From Enterobacter sp. (GTDB taxonomy: Bacteria > Pseudomonadota > Gammaproteobacteria > Enterobacterales > Enterobacteriaceae): a stretch of DNA of 64,000 bases. Where the stretch lies: the NCBI GenBank assembly GCA_022649305.1, contig JALCNW010000012.1, forward strand, positions 1 to 64,000. The letters run 5' to 3'. The translations under genes and the position numbers were made by a program. Positions 31,951 to 41,692 of this stretch are shown piece after piece; position 1 is the stretch's first letter, and each line of letters starts with the position of its first letter. Under the pieces are notes generated by a model. It saw only the letters and a list, made by a program, of their open reading frames with translations, ran no database searches and was not told the origin of the DNA.

Positions 31951-32205
31951 ATGGGTATCATCGCGTGGATTGTTTTTGGTCTTATCGCTGGCGTGATTGC
32001 AAAGTTCATCATGCCTGGGCGTGATGGCGGTGGTTTTATTCTGACCTGCGTACTCGGGGTTATAGGTGCCGTGGTCGGTGGCTGGCTGGCGACCATGTTT
32101 GGCGTGGGAGGCAGCGTCAGTGGCTTTAATCTGCATAGTTTCCTGGTGGCCGTAGTGGGCGCGATCGTCGTCCTCGGGGTATTCAGATTGCTCAGACGTA
32201 CCTAA
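31951..32205 (+). CDS. ymgE: GlsB/YeaQ/YmgE-family small membrane protein
   Basis: An 84-residue protein with three hydrophobic helices: GIIAWIVFGLIAGVIAKF, a central segment ILTCVLGVIGAVVGGWLA, and LVAVVGAIVVLGVFRLL. This glycine-rich pattern defines the transglycosylase-associated family; no enzymatic activity is established. Family members are stress-induced in enterobacteria. A terminator follows. In E. coli K-12 ymgE is near treA; here four kilobases of extra genes intervene. Confidence 0.88.
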   Translation: MGIIAWIVFGLIAGVIAKFIMPGRDGGGFILTCVLGVIGAVVGGWLATMFGVGGSVSGFNLHSFLVAVVGAIVVLGVFRLLRRT

Positions 32206-32230
32206 ATTCAGAAGCACACAGATAGTAAGG

Positions 32231-32258
32231 ACGGCTCTCATTGAGGGCCGTTTTTTTT
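32231..32258 (+). terminator. Terminator after ymgE
   Basis: Stem ACGGCTCTC (32231-32239) with GAGGGCCGT (32243-32251, one G-U) and ATT loop, followed by eight T (32251-32258). Confidence 0.92.
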
Positions 32259-32280
32259 GCGCGCATATTGATTTGCTAAT

Positions 32281-32299
32281 CGAAATGATAATAATTGTC
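32281..32299 (+). promoter_or_regulatory. Fur box of the siderophore receptor gene
   Basis: The 19 bases starting at 32281 (CGAAATGATAATAATTGTC) match the Fur consensus GATAATGATAATCATTATC at 14 of 19 positions, 34-52 bases upstream of the receptor ATG. This predicts iron repression. Confidence 0.75.
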
Positions 32300-32332
32300 G
32301 TTTCTTGTATCATCTAATAATAAGACGACAAT

Positions 32333-34435
32333 ATGAACACCTCACGTTTTGCGATTTGTGCGTTGGCAGGAGCGGTAACACTCGCGTTACAGACCTCTGC
32401 GTTTGCAGAAGAATCAACAATAGTGGTCACCGGATCGGAGCAAAGCAGCGTGCTGCCGGAGTGGACGAACAGCGCCACCAAATCAGCCGTTGCGGAAAGT
32501 AAAACCCCGCAGGTCATCAACACGATTTCGGCCAAAGAGATTGCACAGCGACACGCTAATTCGGTCAACGAAATCCTGCGCTATGCGCCGGGAGTGTCTA
32601 CCGAAGTTCGCGGCAATACCTCGTACATGAGCGAGTACAAAATTCGCGGTTTTACCGTAGAGCAGGAGTATTTCAACGGCCTGCAACTGCCTTATAACGT
32701 GACCGGTAATACGAAAGCACGCATCGATCCGCTGCTGATTGACAGCGTAGATATCCTCAAAGGCCCGGCGTCAGTGCTCTATGGCGGCGGCTCACCAGGC
32801 GGGCTGGTTAATATCCAGGGGAAAAAGCCGCAAAAAGATCCTCATACCGAAATAGGGTTCAATACCGGCACGCGCAATCTGAAAGAAGGTTATCTGGATT
32901 CAACGGGGCAAATTGCCGATAGCGACTGGAACTACCGCCTGCTCGGTAAAGCCCTTGAAGGCGACGATCAACCCCACACCACCCGTACAGAAAACTACCT
33001 TGTCGCACCGTCCGTAACCTGGCAGCCCGACAGCCAAACGCGGCTGACTCTCGATGCGCTGGCGCAAAATTCCCCCAGCCTGACGCCGTCCAACCCTCTG
33101 CCGCTGTCATATCTCCGTTCCCAATACGCCGATCGTCGTGATTATGCAGGTGATGAGTGGAGTGGTTTTAAGCAGCGTCAGTGGATGCTGGGCTACAGCT
33201 TTGAACATCAGTTTGATAACGGCTGGGGTTTTAATCAGAAAGCGCGCTATTTCGATGTTGATACCCATCAGCGCAGCGTTTATTCGACGGGCCCCGGGAG
33301 CGAGAACTATCAGTTGAACCGCTTTGCCTATACCACAGACGAAGATCTGCAAAGCTTCAATATGGACAACCAGGTCACTAAAACCGTTGAATGGGGCGAG
33401 TGGAAACACCATCTGCTGGCGGGGTTTGACTACCAGAAGTTGAATTCGCATTTCCATTATCGTTATGCGTCGACAACGCCGGGTATCGATATGCGTGACC
33501 CGGATTATGGCCAAATCCACGACAGCGAGCTTGGCTTATATACCGCGCAGAAAAACCGTCTGAGCTACCAGCAAAACGGTTACTACCTCCAGGATCAGGT
33601 GGAATTCGGCGGATTAAACCTGCTGGGGAGCCTGCGCTACGACGATTACCGTTCGGTGACCACCAACTATCTGCAAAACGGTGACAAGGCCTGGGTATCG
33701 CAGGATCGGGTGACCAAACGCCTGGGGGCGTTGTACGCGTTTGAAAATGGCATCTCGCCGTTTATCAGCTACTCAGAAGGCTTCTCCCCGGTATCGCCGC
33801 AAGGCACGTTAATGGCAAAAGACGTCAAGCCGACCACCAGCAAGCAGGTTGAAGGTGGGGTGAAATATCTGCTGGCGGACTACGCCACCACCTTTACCGC
33901 GTCGGTGTTTAACATTCGCCAGAAAAATGTCGTCACCACGGATCCGGGCTTCCTGAACTATCGCCAAACGGGTGAGGTGGAATCAAAAGGGGCAGAACTG
34001 TCGGTTGTCAGCCGTCCGACGGATAACCTGACGCTGATTGCGAACTACGCCTACACCCACGCCATCAATACCGAAGATGACAAATATCAGGGCAAACGCC
34101 CGACGCAGGTGCCAGAAAATGCGTTTAACCTGTGGGGGGATTACACCTTTGATAGCGCGTTGCTCAGAGGCCTGAATCTGGGGGCCGGGGCACGCTATAC
34201 CGGGCCGATGGAGATAGCGCCCGCGAACAACCAGGGCAAACTGGGCGGCACCACGCAGTACGATCTGGCGGCGTCTTATCAGATGGGTGAAATCCTGCCA
34301 ACGCTTGACGGGTTAACCCTGAAAGTCAGCGCGCAGAACATCACCAATAAAGAGACGTTCACCTGCTACGATGCTACCAACTGCTGGATTGGTCGCGATC
34401 GTACCTGGCAGCTCGGGGCCAGCTACGCGTTCTGA
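32333..34435 (+). CDS. TonB-dependent ferric siderophore receptor
   Basis: A 700-residue outer-membrane receptor. The signal peptide ends at AFA before EESTIVVTG, which is the TonB-box region. The plug domain (about 45-160) has RYAPGVSTEVRGN, KIRGFTVEQEYFNGLQLP and VLYGGGSPGGLVNIQGKKP; the rest is a 22-strand barrel ending in the C-terminal aromatic ASYAF. A Cys pair (TCYDATNC) near the C-terminus resembles FhuA/FhuE/FoxA hydroxamate receptors, so a ferrioxamine- or coprogen-type ligand is plausible but not shown. No biosynthesis or permease genes are adjacent; it is Fur-controlled. Confidence 0.88.
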   Translation: MNTSRFAICALAGAVTLALQTSAFAEESTIVVTGSEQSSVLPEWTNSATKSAVAESKTPQVINTISAKEIAQRHANSVNEILRYAPGVSTEVRGNTSYMSEYKIRGFTVEQEYFNGLQLPYNVTGNTKARIDPLLIDSVDILKGPASVLYGGGSPGGLVNIQGKKPQKDPHTEIGFNTGTRNLKEGYLDSTGQIADSDWNYRLLGKALEGDDQPHTTRTENYLVAPSVTWQPDSQTRLTLDALAQNSPSLTPSNPLPLSYLRSQYADRRDYAGDEWSGFKQRQWMLGYSFEHQFDNGWGFNQKARYFDVDTHQRSVYSTGPGSENYQLNRFAYTTDEDLQSFNMDNQVTKTVEWGEWKHHLLAGFDYQKLNSHFHYRYASTTPGIDMRDPDYGQIHDSELGLYTAQKNRLSYQQNGYYLQDQVEFGGLNLLGSLRYDDYRSVTTNYLQNGDKAWVSQDRVTKRLGALYAFENGISPFISYSEGFSPVSPQGTLMAKDVKPTTSKQVEGGVKYLLADYATTFTASVFNIRQKNVVTTDPGFLNYRQTGEVESKGAELSVVSRPTDNLTLIANYAYTHAINTEDDKYQGKRPTQVPENAFNLWGDYTFDSALLRGLNLGAGARYTGPMEIAPANNQGKLGGTTQYDLAASYQMGEILPTLDGLTLKVSAQNITNKETFTCYDATNCWIGRDRTWQLGASYAF

Positions 34436-34478
34436 TCGTCACATTGCCCCTTTCATCATGAGAGGGGCGTTATTTTTC

Positions 34479-34781
34479 CTATCGCATCACCTGTAACAAC
34501 GTCGTCATCAGACCCGGAAAACGCGCGTCTAAATCCTCCCGTCGCAGTGAAATAATATTCTCCCGCCCTTGTGGGCGTTGCCAGATGACGCCGCTGTCAC
34601 GCAGTACGCGCCAGTGGTGAGTCATGGTGGATTTCGCCACATCCTGCGGGCGCAGCGCATTGCAGCTTGATTCGCTGCCATCGGCAATCTGGCGAACAAT
34701 CGCCAGCCGCAGCGGATTACCGAGGGCGAAAAGCACATTTTCCAGCAGTATTTGTTCAGGTTCGGGATGGTTGGCAATCAT
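34479..34781 (-). CDS. ArsR-family transcriptional repressor
   Basis: A 100-residue winged-helix protein; ATG complementary to 34779-34781 is chosen because AGGA lies six bases upstream (an ATG six codons earlier is in frame). The HTH includes LGNPLRLAIVRQIADG and the recognition helix region DVAKSTMTHHWRVLRDSGVI. The family's usual metal-binding cysteine box is not present: the only cysteine is in SSCNAL, so a metal-independent member is likely. It is divergent from the EF-G paralogue at 34942 and could regulate it. Confidence 0.82.
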   Translation of the reverse strand: MIANHPEPEQILLENVLFALGNPLRLAIVRQIADGSESSCNALRPQDVAKSTMTHHWRVLRDSGVIWQRPQGRENIISLRREDLDARFPGLMTTLLQVMR

Positions 34782-34941
34782 AGGTTTCCTGGATAACACA
34801 TCAGGTTGAGCTATACCAATGATAGCCCACTCCTGAAAAAATAGTTCGAATATACTCGTACAATAGGACTATTATAACAAACGAACACTAAGGCGACCAT
34901 CCCGGTCGTCACTATCAAGTCACATTGACTAAGGATCTATC

Positions 34942-37044
34942 ATGCCCCGACCCATCCCCCTCGAACGTTATCGCAACATCGGTATCTCCGCGCATATCGA
35001 TGCCGGTAAAACGACCACCACCGAGCGCATCCTGTTTTACACCGGAATGAGCCATAAACTGGGTGAAGTCCACGATGGCGCGGCAACAACAGACTGGATG
35101 GCGCAGGAGCAAGAGCGCGGAATTACCATTACGTCCGCTGCCGTAAGCTGCTTCTGGCCTGGTATGGACGGTGGATTTGAACCACACCGGATCAACATTA
35201 TCGACACTCCCGGCCACGTGGATTTCACCATAGAAGTGGAACGATCCATGCGCGTGCTCGACGGCGCGGTAATGGTGTACGACTCCGTGGGTGGCGTACA
35301 GCCGCAGTCAGAAACCGTCTGGCGGCAGGCCAACAAATACCACGTACCGCGACTGGCCTTTGTGAATAAAATGGACCGACAGGGCGCTGATTTCTTCCGC
35401 GTCGTGCAGATGATGCGCGATCGCCTGAAAGCGAACCCGGTTCCGATTGTGATCCCCATTGGTGCAGAAGAACACTTCACCGGGGTGGTGGACCTCATCA
35501 AAATGCGCGCCATTCTGTGGGATGACGCGACCCAGGGCATGACCTTTAGCTATGCGCCGGTCCCGGATGCGCTGCTGAGCACTGCGCAGGAATGGCGTGA
35601 AAATATGGTCTCAGCCGCTGCTGAAGCCAGCGACACGCTGATGGACAAATATCTGGAAACGGGCGATCTGGACGAAGCAGAGATCGTCAGCGGACTACGC
35701 GCACGCACCATTGCCGGGGAAATCCAGCCCATGCTGTGCGGGAGCGCGTTTAAAAACAAAGGCGTGCAGCGCATGCTCGACGCGGTAATCGAACTGATGC
35801 CGTCGCCGCTGGATATTCCGGCCATCGACGGTGTGGATGAAAAAGGACAGCACGCTGAACGCCATCCCAGCGATGACGAACCGTTCTCGGCGCTGGCGTT
35901 TAAACTGATGACGGACCCCTACGTCGGCCAGTTGACCTTTATCCGCGTCTATTCCGGCGTGTTGAAAAAAGGCGATGCGGTCTATAACCCAGTGAAAGGG
36001 AAGAAAGAGCGCATTGGTCGTATTGTGCAAATGCATGCCAACGATCGTCATGAAGTGGATGAACTGCGGGCGGGCGACATCGCCGCGTGTGTAGGTCTGA
36101 AAGATGTGACTACCGGCGATACCCTGAGCGATCTGGATAACGTGATCACCCTTGAGCGAATGGAGTTTCCGGAGCCGGTGATTTCGCTGGCGATTGAGCC
36201 AAAAACCAAGGCAGATCAGGAAAGAATGGGCATTGCGCTGCAACGTCTGGCGGCGGAAGATCCTTCGTTCCGACTGCATACTGACGAAGAGTCAGGGCAG
36301 ACCATTATCTCGGGCATGGGTGAACTCCATCTGGAAATCATCGTCGATCGTATGAAGCGTGAGTTTGGCGTAGAGGCCAATATCGGCCGACCTCAGGTGA
36401 CGTATCGCGAGACATTGCGTAAAGCCGTGAAGGATATTGAAGGCAAATTCGTGCGCCAGTCAGGCGGGAAAGGGCAGTACGGTCACGTAGTGCTGAGTCT
36501 TGAACCGCTGCCACCGGGCGAGGGCTTCAAATTTGATGATGCCACTAAAGGCGGCGTGGTGCCGCGCGAGTACATTCCTTCTGTGGAAAAAGGGCTGCGC
36601 GAAGCCATCAACAGCGGCGTGCTGGCGGGTTATCCGGTTGTCGATGTCAAAGCGACCCTGACTTTTGGTTCGTATCATGATGTTGACTCCTCGGAGATGG
36701 CCTTCCGCATGGCGGCAATCTTCGGCTTTAAAGAGGGCGCGCGCAGGGCGGATCCGGCGATTCTTGAGCCGATGATGCATGTGGAAGTGGAAACACCAGA
36801 AGAGTACGCCGGGAACATCATGGGCGATCTCTCTTCCCGTCGCGGAATGGTGCAGGGCATGGATGAACGGTTTGGAAGCCAGATTATTCGCGCGGATGTC
36901 CCGCTGGCGGAGATGTTCGGTTACGCCACTACGCTGCGGTCAATGTCGCAAGGGCGAGCCACCTACAGCATGGAGTTCCACCATTACGCAGAAGCGCCAC
37001 GCAATGTCGCTGAAGCTATCATTGCCAGCCGGGCAAAAGGATAA
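34942..37044 (+). CDS. Second elongation factor G (FusA paralogue)
   Basis: A 700-residue full-length EF-G. All GTPase motifs are intact: AHIDAGKT (residues 17-24), the switch segment [17 protein letters not shown] and NKMD. Domain IV keeps the tip sequence [11 protein letters not shown] seen in translocating EF-G. It is clearly related to E. coli FusA but differs at many positions, and it does not sit in a str operon (no rpsL, rpsG or tuf nearby), so it is an accessory copy. Such second copies can act in translocation or recycling, or under stress. The neighbouring ArsR repressor is divergent. Followed by treA in convergent orientation. Confidence 0.9.
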   Translation: MPRPIPLERYRNIGISAHIDAGKTTTTERILFYTGMSHKLGEVHDGAATTDWMAQEQERGITITSAAVSCFWPGMDGGFEPHRINIIDTPGHVDFTIEVERSMRVLDGAVMVYDSVGGVQPQSETVWRQANKYHVPRLAFVNKMDRQGADFFRVVQMMRDRLKANPVPIVIPIGAEEHFTGVVDLIKMRAILWDDATQGMTFSYAPVPDALLSTAQEWRENMVSAAAEASDTLMDKYLETGDLDEAEIVSGLRARTIAGEIQPMLCGSAFKNKGVQRMLDAVIELMPSPLDIPAIDGVDEKGQHAERHPSDDEPFSALAFKLMTDPYVGQLTFIRVYSGVLKKGDAVYNPVKGKKERIGRIVQMHANDRHEVDELRAGDIAACVGLKDVTTGDTLSDLDNVITLERMEFPEPVISLAIEPKTKADQERMGIALQRLAAEDPSFRLHTDEESGQTIISGMGELHLEIIVDRMKREFGVEANIGRPQVTYRETLRKAVKDIEGKFVRQSGGKGQYGHVVLSLEPLPPGEGFKFDDATKGGVVPREYIPSVEKGLREAINSGVLAGYPVVDVKATLTFGSYHDVDSSEMAFRMAAIFGFKEGARRADPAILEPMMHVEVETPEEYAGNIMGDLSSRRGMVQGMDERFGSQIIRADVPLAEMFGYATTLRSMSQGRATYSMEFHHYAEAPRNVAEAIIASRAKG

Positions 37045-37108
37045 GCTGAGGCTGGGCAATCAATAAGAGTACGCCCTCTATCCTGAGGACAGAGGGCATG
37101 CTCACACT

Positions 37109-38788
37109 CTACTGTGCCGCACGTTGCTGCGGCGCAGTTTCATCGTTTTCTGCGGGTTGCGTGGTTGGCAAACTGTCGCACGGTTTCTCCTTCGGACAGA
37201 CCCAATCCAGCATTTTCAACGTCACGCCGTTGGTCCAGCCGAATCCATCCTGCAACGGATACTCCCCGCCACCTCCGCCGGTTCCTGTCGTCGACACGTC
37301 ATACTTTTCCACCAGTTTCTGTTCACGGTCGTAGGTATGCTGCACGTTGGTCAGGAAGCGCCAGGTCACGTCCATTGCCACTTTCTTATGGCCATAGTTT
37401 TGTAAGCCTTCAGCCGCGACCCATTGCAGCGGTGCCCAGCCGTTGGGGGCATCCCATTGCTGACCGCTATTAATGGTGGTGGTCGAAATACCGCCCGGTT
37501 TTAACAAACGTGACGCTGCTGCGCTTGCCACTTTGGCGGCACGATCGTTCGAGGCCGCATTCACGTACAGCGGGAAAAGTGCGGCTGCGGTCAGCTGATT
37601 ACGCACCTTTTTACTCTTCAGATCGTAATCGGCGTACCAGCCCTCTTTGTCATTCCACAGGTGGCTCTCCATCGCTTTTTGTCGCGCATTCGCCAGTGCT
37701 TCATATTTGCTTGCACCCTCGGCATCTCCCGCTTCCTGGCTCGATTTTGCCAGCAGTTTTTCCATCTTGAACATCAGTGCATTCAGATCAACAGGAACGA
37801 TGCTGGTGGTGCGGATCGTGCCAAGCTTCTGCGGATCGTCCATCCAGCGTGAGCTGAAATCCCAGCCGGAGGCGGCTGCCGAACGCAGATCGCGATAGAT
37901 TTCTGTGGCCGGGCGGTTCGGGTTACTTTTGGCGGTCGTGACGTCATCAAGCCACGATTCCGGGCGCGGGGTGTCTTTGTCATCCCAGTAGCGGTTGAGG
38001 ATCGAGCCGTCGTCCAGTTTCACCACCCGCTGATTAGCCTGACCCGGCTGCAACGTATCGACGCCTTCCATCCAGTAGGCATACTCTTTTTCCATCTGCG
38101 GACGATATTTTTTCAGCGCATCGCCGTCATGGGTTGCCAGCAGTTCCACCATCAGGGAGAAGAACGGCGGCTGCGAGCGGCTGAGATAGTAGGTCCGGTT
38201 GCCGTTAGGGATATGACCCCAGGTGTCAATCTCGTAGGCAAAGTTCGCCACCATATCGCTGATTTTGTCCCAGTGGTTGCTTTCCGCCAGCCCCAGCATC
38301 GTGAAGTAACTGTCCCAGTAATAGACTTCGCGGAAACGCCCACCCGGCACCACATAAGGCTTAGGTAGCGGTAGCAGTGAGGACCATTTTTCGGCGGTAT
38401 CGGTGGTTCGCGTCAGGACGGGCCAGAGGCCATCGATATGCTCGCGCAGGCTTTGTCCGGAAGGGGGAACATATTTCTCGCCTTCGGTCGGTAAGCTGAA
38501 GTTCATTTCAACGAAGTGGCGCAGGTCAAAGCCGGACTGGTTATGCTGCATACGGTAATCGGCCAGGATCGTCAGGGGATCGCTTTTAGGCACCGCGTCG
38601 GCAAAGGTTTTCTGATCGGGAAACAGCTTTGCGCTCTGTACATCGTTAAAGAGTGGACCGAGCAAAATATCTGGGGAAGGTTGTTGGCTGGCCGGCTGAT
38701 TTTCAGCGTAGCTGAGTGCGGCAACGCCAAACAGAGCGCCTCCCAGCGCAAGATGTAGAAACGCAGGGCGCAGTTGGGGTCTTATCAT
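37109..38788 (-). CDS. treA: Periplasmic trehalase TreA
   Basis: A 559-residue GH37 enzyme that hydrolyses trehalose to two glucoses in the periplasm. The start is the ATG complementary to 38786-38788 with GGAG seven bases upstream; the ATG seven codons earlier would place that ribosome site inside the gene. A signal peptide ends near ALSYA. Trehalase signatures are [15 protein letters not shown] and [34 protein letters not shown] follows. The Cys pair in CPKEKPC is in the tail. Divergent from a sugar porin, suggesting joint use of external trehalose. Confidence 0.96.
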   Translation of the reverse strand: MIRPQLRPAFLHLALGGALFGVAALSYAENQPASQQPSPDILLGPLFNDVQSAKLFPDQKTFADAVPKSDPLTILADYRMQHNQSGFDLRHFVEMNFSLPTEGEKYVPPSGQSLREHIDGLWPVLTRTTDTAEKWSSLLPLPKPYVVPGGRFREVYYWDSYFTMLGLAESNHWDKISDMVANFAYEIDTWGHIPNGNRTYYLSRSQPPFFSLMVELLATHDGDALKKYRPQMEKEYAYWMEGVDTLQPGQANQRVVKLDDGSILNRYWDDKDTPRPESWLDDVTTAKSNPNRPATEIYRDLRSAAASGWDFSSRWMDDPQKLGTIRTTSIVPVDLNALMFKMEKLLAKSSQEAGDAEGASKYEALANARQKAMESHLWNDKEGWYADYDLKSKKVRNQLTAAALFPLYVNAASNDRAAKVASAAASRLLKPGGISTTTINSGQQWDAPNGWAPLQWVAAEGLQNYGHKKVAMDVTWRFLTNVQHTYDREQKLVEKYDVSTTGTGGGGGEYPLQDGFGWTNGVTLKMLDWVCPKEKPCDSLPTTQPAENDETAPQQRAAQ

Positions 38789-39227
38789 CGGGTGTTCTCC
38801 TTTATTCACTGAGCAGCGTGGCCGCTGTCGTCAATCACCTGAAAACCTTAGACGAATATCGGCGGTTTCGCGTGTCAGATATCCCATTTTGCGCAGAACC
38901 AGACAATTTACCGTTGCGTTGAGAAGACGGTTATCGACGCATTTCCATTTGTGGTAATTATTGTCGATCGCTAAATTATAAATACTAATAATATTATATA
39001 TAAAAGATAACAATAAAATAAAAGACGCAGTGCAGGTTCATGTAATACACAGTGTGATCGTCGAGAGGTAATTCACGTCTTTATTTTGAACAATGTCCTT
39101 TCGCGATCACATTAAGTAAAAATCATAACTCTTTAAAGAAAAAACATAATAGATACCTTGGCGATGATTGGGCGAAATACAGCGGGTTACTTTTGGCTAT
39201 CAACCATTATTTATCAGGAAGGAATCT
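38789..39227. promoter_or_regulatory. treA / porin divergent intergenic region
   Basis: A 439-base gap with no credible gene. The centre (about 38960-39030) is very AT-rich with TATTATATATAAAAG-like sequence, and several weak promoter-like elements face both ways. I looked for CRP dyads and found only half-sites (TGTGA at 39053, TCACA at 39107). Confidence 0.5.
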
Positions 39228-40610
39228 ATGAGAGTAAAATATCTTGCTCTGATTGTGAGTGCGCTTTGCTCAACCGGCGTCATGGCGGCAAAAAATAACG
39301 TCAGCCTGGAAGATAAACTGGCCCAGCTTGAAGCGCGTCTGGAAAGTGCAGAGAGCCGTGCAACGAACGCTGAAGCGCAAATACAGGCATTGCAACAACA
39401 GCAAACTCCCCCGGATAACAGCGTGCCGACCGTCGCCGTTGAGTCAGCTGAGCCGGTTTCATCCTCAGCGATACCTAAGCTCACGCTTTCTGGTTTCGGT
39501 GATATTAAGTTTTATGGCGATGTCGAATTTAATATGGATGCGGCCAGTAAAACAGGGGCGTTGACCTCAATAAAAACCAGTGCCAATGAAAACTGGGCCT
39601 CCGGGAATAATGAACGCTGGGATATCAATGGCCGTATATTATTAGGCTTTGACGGCTACCGTCGCATGGAAGACGGTAATTTTGCAGGTTTCTCCGTTCA
39701 GCCATTGGCAGATCTCTCCGGCAGTATGTTCCTCGATGATGCTGCCTTCTTCTTTGGTAATGAGAATAACTGGAAAATTAAAGTCGGACGCTTTGAAGCT
39801 TACGATATGTTCCCGTTAAATCAGGATACGTTTGTAGAATATTCTGGCAATACCGCGAACGATCTTTATAGCGATGGCTACGGTTATATTTACATGATGA
39901 AAGAAGGGCGCGGGCGTAGCGACCACGGCGGCAACTTCATGATGAGTAAAACAATCGATAACTGGTATTTCGAAGTGAATACGTTGCTGGAAGATGGCAG
40001 CCAGCTTTACGTTGACCAGCAGTACCATGGCATCGATTTAGAAAATGAAAAAAACGTCGCTTATGTGCGTCCGGTCATCTCCTGGCAGGATGATGCCTTC
40101 TCGGCGGCGGTAGCGATGGAGAAAAACCTCGTGACCAACGCCTACGGTTACTACGATAACTCGGGTAAATGGGTCGATCAGTCTGACCGTACGGGTTACG
40201 GGCTGACGATGACGTGGAATGGGCAGAAAAACGATCCGGATAACGGTCTGGTGCTGAACGCCAGCACCGCCTATATGGATGCCACCGATGAAACCGATTT
40301 TACCGCAGGCGTCAACGGGCTGTGGCGTAACTTTGAGCTCGGTTATATCTACGCACACAACCAAATTGATGAATTCAATACGGCGAATTTTGACGCCGAC
40401 TGCGATAACGACTGTTGGGTCACCGATCCTGGCGATTACGACATCCATACCCTTCACGCGTCGTACCTGTTCCCGAACGTGATGAAGATGAAAAACTTCA
40501 ATATTTACCTCGGTGCCTACGCCTCCTGGGTGGAAGCGCATCCGAACGAGGGCGAGTCAAACAACGACGATCGCTACGGCGGCCGCGTGCGTTTCAAATA
40601 CTACTTCTAA
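39228..40610 (+). CDS. Carbohydrate-specific outer-membrane porin (RafY/ScrY/LamB-like)
   Basis: A 460-residue precursor; ATG 39228 has AGGAAGGA upstream. A signal peptide ends near GVMA. Residues about 25-60 are a coiled coil (LEDKLAQLEARLESAES) as in ScrY-type glycoporins, followed by an 18-strand-type barrel with KLTLSGFGDIKFYGD, INGRILLGFDGYRR and the C-terminal RVRFKYYF. Compared with maltoporin it resembles raffinose porin RafY more. It is divergent from treA; trehalose or another oligosaccharide is a reasonable cargo but unproven. Two Cys (DADCDNDCW) sit in one loop. Confidence 0.85.
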   Translation: MRVKYLALIVSALCSTGVMAAKNNVSLEDKLAQLEARLESAESRATNAEAQIQALQQQQTPPDNSVPTVAVESAEPVSSSAIPKLTLSGFGDIKFYGDVEFNMDAASKTGALTSIKTSANENWASGNNERWDINGRILLGFDGYRRMEDGNFAGFSVQPLADLSGSMFLDDAAFFFGNENNWKIKVGRFEAYDMFPLNQDTFVEYSGNTANDLYSDGYGYIYMMKEGRGRSDHGGNFMMSKTIDNWYFEVNTLLEDGSQLYVDQQYHGIDLENEKNVAYVRPVISWQDDAFSAAVAMEKNLVTNAYGYYDNSGKWVDQSDRTGYGLTMTWNGQKNDPDNGLVLNASTAYMDATDETDFTAGVNGLWRNFELGYIYAHNQIDEFNTANFDADCDNDCWVTDPGDYDIHTLHASYLFPNVMKMKNFNIYLGAYASWVEAHPNEGESNNDDRYGGRVRFKYYF

Positions 40611-40622
40611 GCTGGCTACTCG

Positions 40623-41585
40623 TCAGACTTCTTCGGAAGTCTGACGGATCTCCCGCAGCGCGCCTGGCGCCTGTCCAACGATGCGTTTAAACGCCCGGCT
40701 AAATGCCGCCAGCGACCCATAGCCCAGCCGCAATGCCACCGTTTCAATCGCCTGATGCTCGTGACGAATATACTGCACCGCCAACCGCATGCGTAACTCG
40801 CTCAAATACTTTGCGGGCGTGGTCCCGGTGGCGGACAGGAAACGTTCGGCAAACACCGAACGGGACGTACCCGCTTCTTTGGCAAGCTCCGCCACGCTCC
40901 AGTTCACACCGGGCTGCTGATGCATCGCGTAAATCGCCCGGCTCAGACGCGGATCGCGCAGCACCTGCACCCAGCCGGTGGCCTTTCCGCAGCCTGCTTC
41001 AACCCACCCGCGGACGATAAGCGCGGCGACCACATCGGCAAGACGCGCCAGTATTCCCGCAAATCCGACCTGGCGGGTCATCGACTCGCGCTCCATAGCC
41101 GCCAGCAGCGGATGGATTTCCGGCCAGGTCGACATCAGGCGGCTCACCATCATCACTTCGGGCATCGCTTTGATCAGCGGCTGCATCCCGCCCAGCTCGA
41201 AATCCATACACCCGCTGAATATCACCGTCTTATCGCTGTCGGGACATGACTCGCACCGGATGGCAGAAACCGAGTTGCAAATCGATTCGCTGGGAAACGC
41301 GGACACCGGCGTAATGGCGGCCTGTTCATCAGAGAGCAGCGCGTGCGAATTCCCGTTGGGAATAAACAGCGCATCGCCATTGTTCAGGGCAAAGGTCGCG
41401 CCGCTCTCCATACGCAGCAGTGCCGTTCCCTGGCTAACAAAATGAAATTGCGCCTTGCCTGGTACGTAGTTGAACGCCACGCCAAAAGGCGCGTGGGCTT
41501 CGATACGGCGATATTTCACCCCGGAAAGCCGCATCCCACGCAGAAGCTCGCTGATCAAATCGGGTGGCTGAACGGTCATTGGCAT
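40623..41585 (-). CDS. AraC-family regulator with cupin_6 domain
   Basis: A 320-residue regulator. The N-terminal half is a cupin (FHFVSQGTALLRMESG, FALNNGDALFIPNGNSHALL) and the C-terminal about 100 residues form a double-HTH AraC domain (WSVAELAKEAGTSRSVFAER, IETVALRLGYGSLAAFSRAF). It is divergent from the MFS exporter at 41693, with 107 bases between, and in this gene-pair type the regulator normally controls the exporter. Effector unknown. Confidence 0.87.
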   Translation of the reverse strand: MPMTVQPPDLISELLRGMRLSGVKYRRIEAHAPFGVAFNYVPGKAQFHFVSQGTALLRMESGATFALNNGDALFIPNGNSHALLSDEQAAITPVSAFPSESICNSVSAIRCESCPDSDKTVIFSGCMDFELGGMQPLIKAMPEVMMVSRLMSTWPEIHPLLAAMERESMTRQVGFAGILARLADVVAALIVRGWVEAGCGKATGWVQVLRDPRLSRAIYAMHQQPGVNWSVAELAKEAGTSRSVFAERFLSATGTTPAKYLSELRMRLAVQYIRHEHQAIETVALRLGYGSLAAFSRAFKRIVGQAPGALREIRQTSEEV

Positions 41586-41692
41586 AACTCCGGACGAATA
41601 ATCAATAAGTGAAGATTATATGTCATAGATCGTCCACAGGGAACGCTCTATGCTTCGTGACGGTTGTCCATTTTCTAACGGGAGAGTAACAG

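Noticed and set aside
35695..36279. A 194-codon minus-strand frame inside the EF-G paralogue
   Set aside because: Antisense to highly conserved EF-G sequence; no independent support.
38789..39227. CRP dyad controlling treA and the porin
   Set aside because: TGTGA at 39053 and TCACA at 39107 are isolated half-sites; neither has a matching partner at the right spacing.
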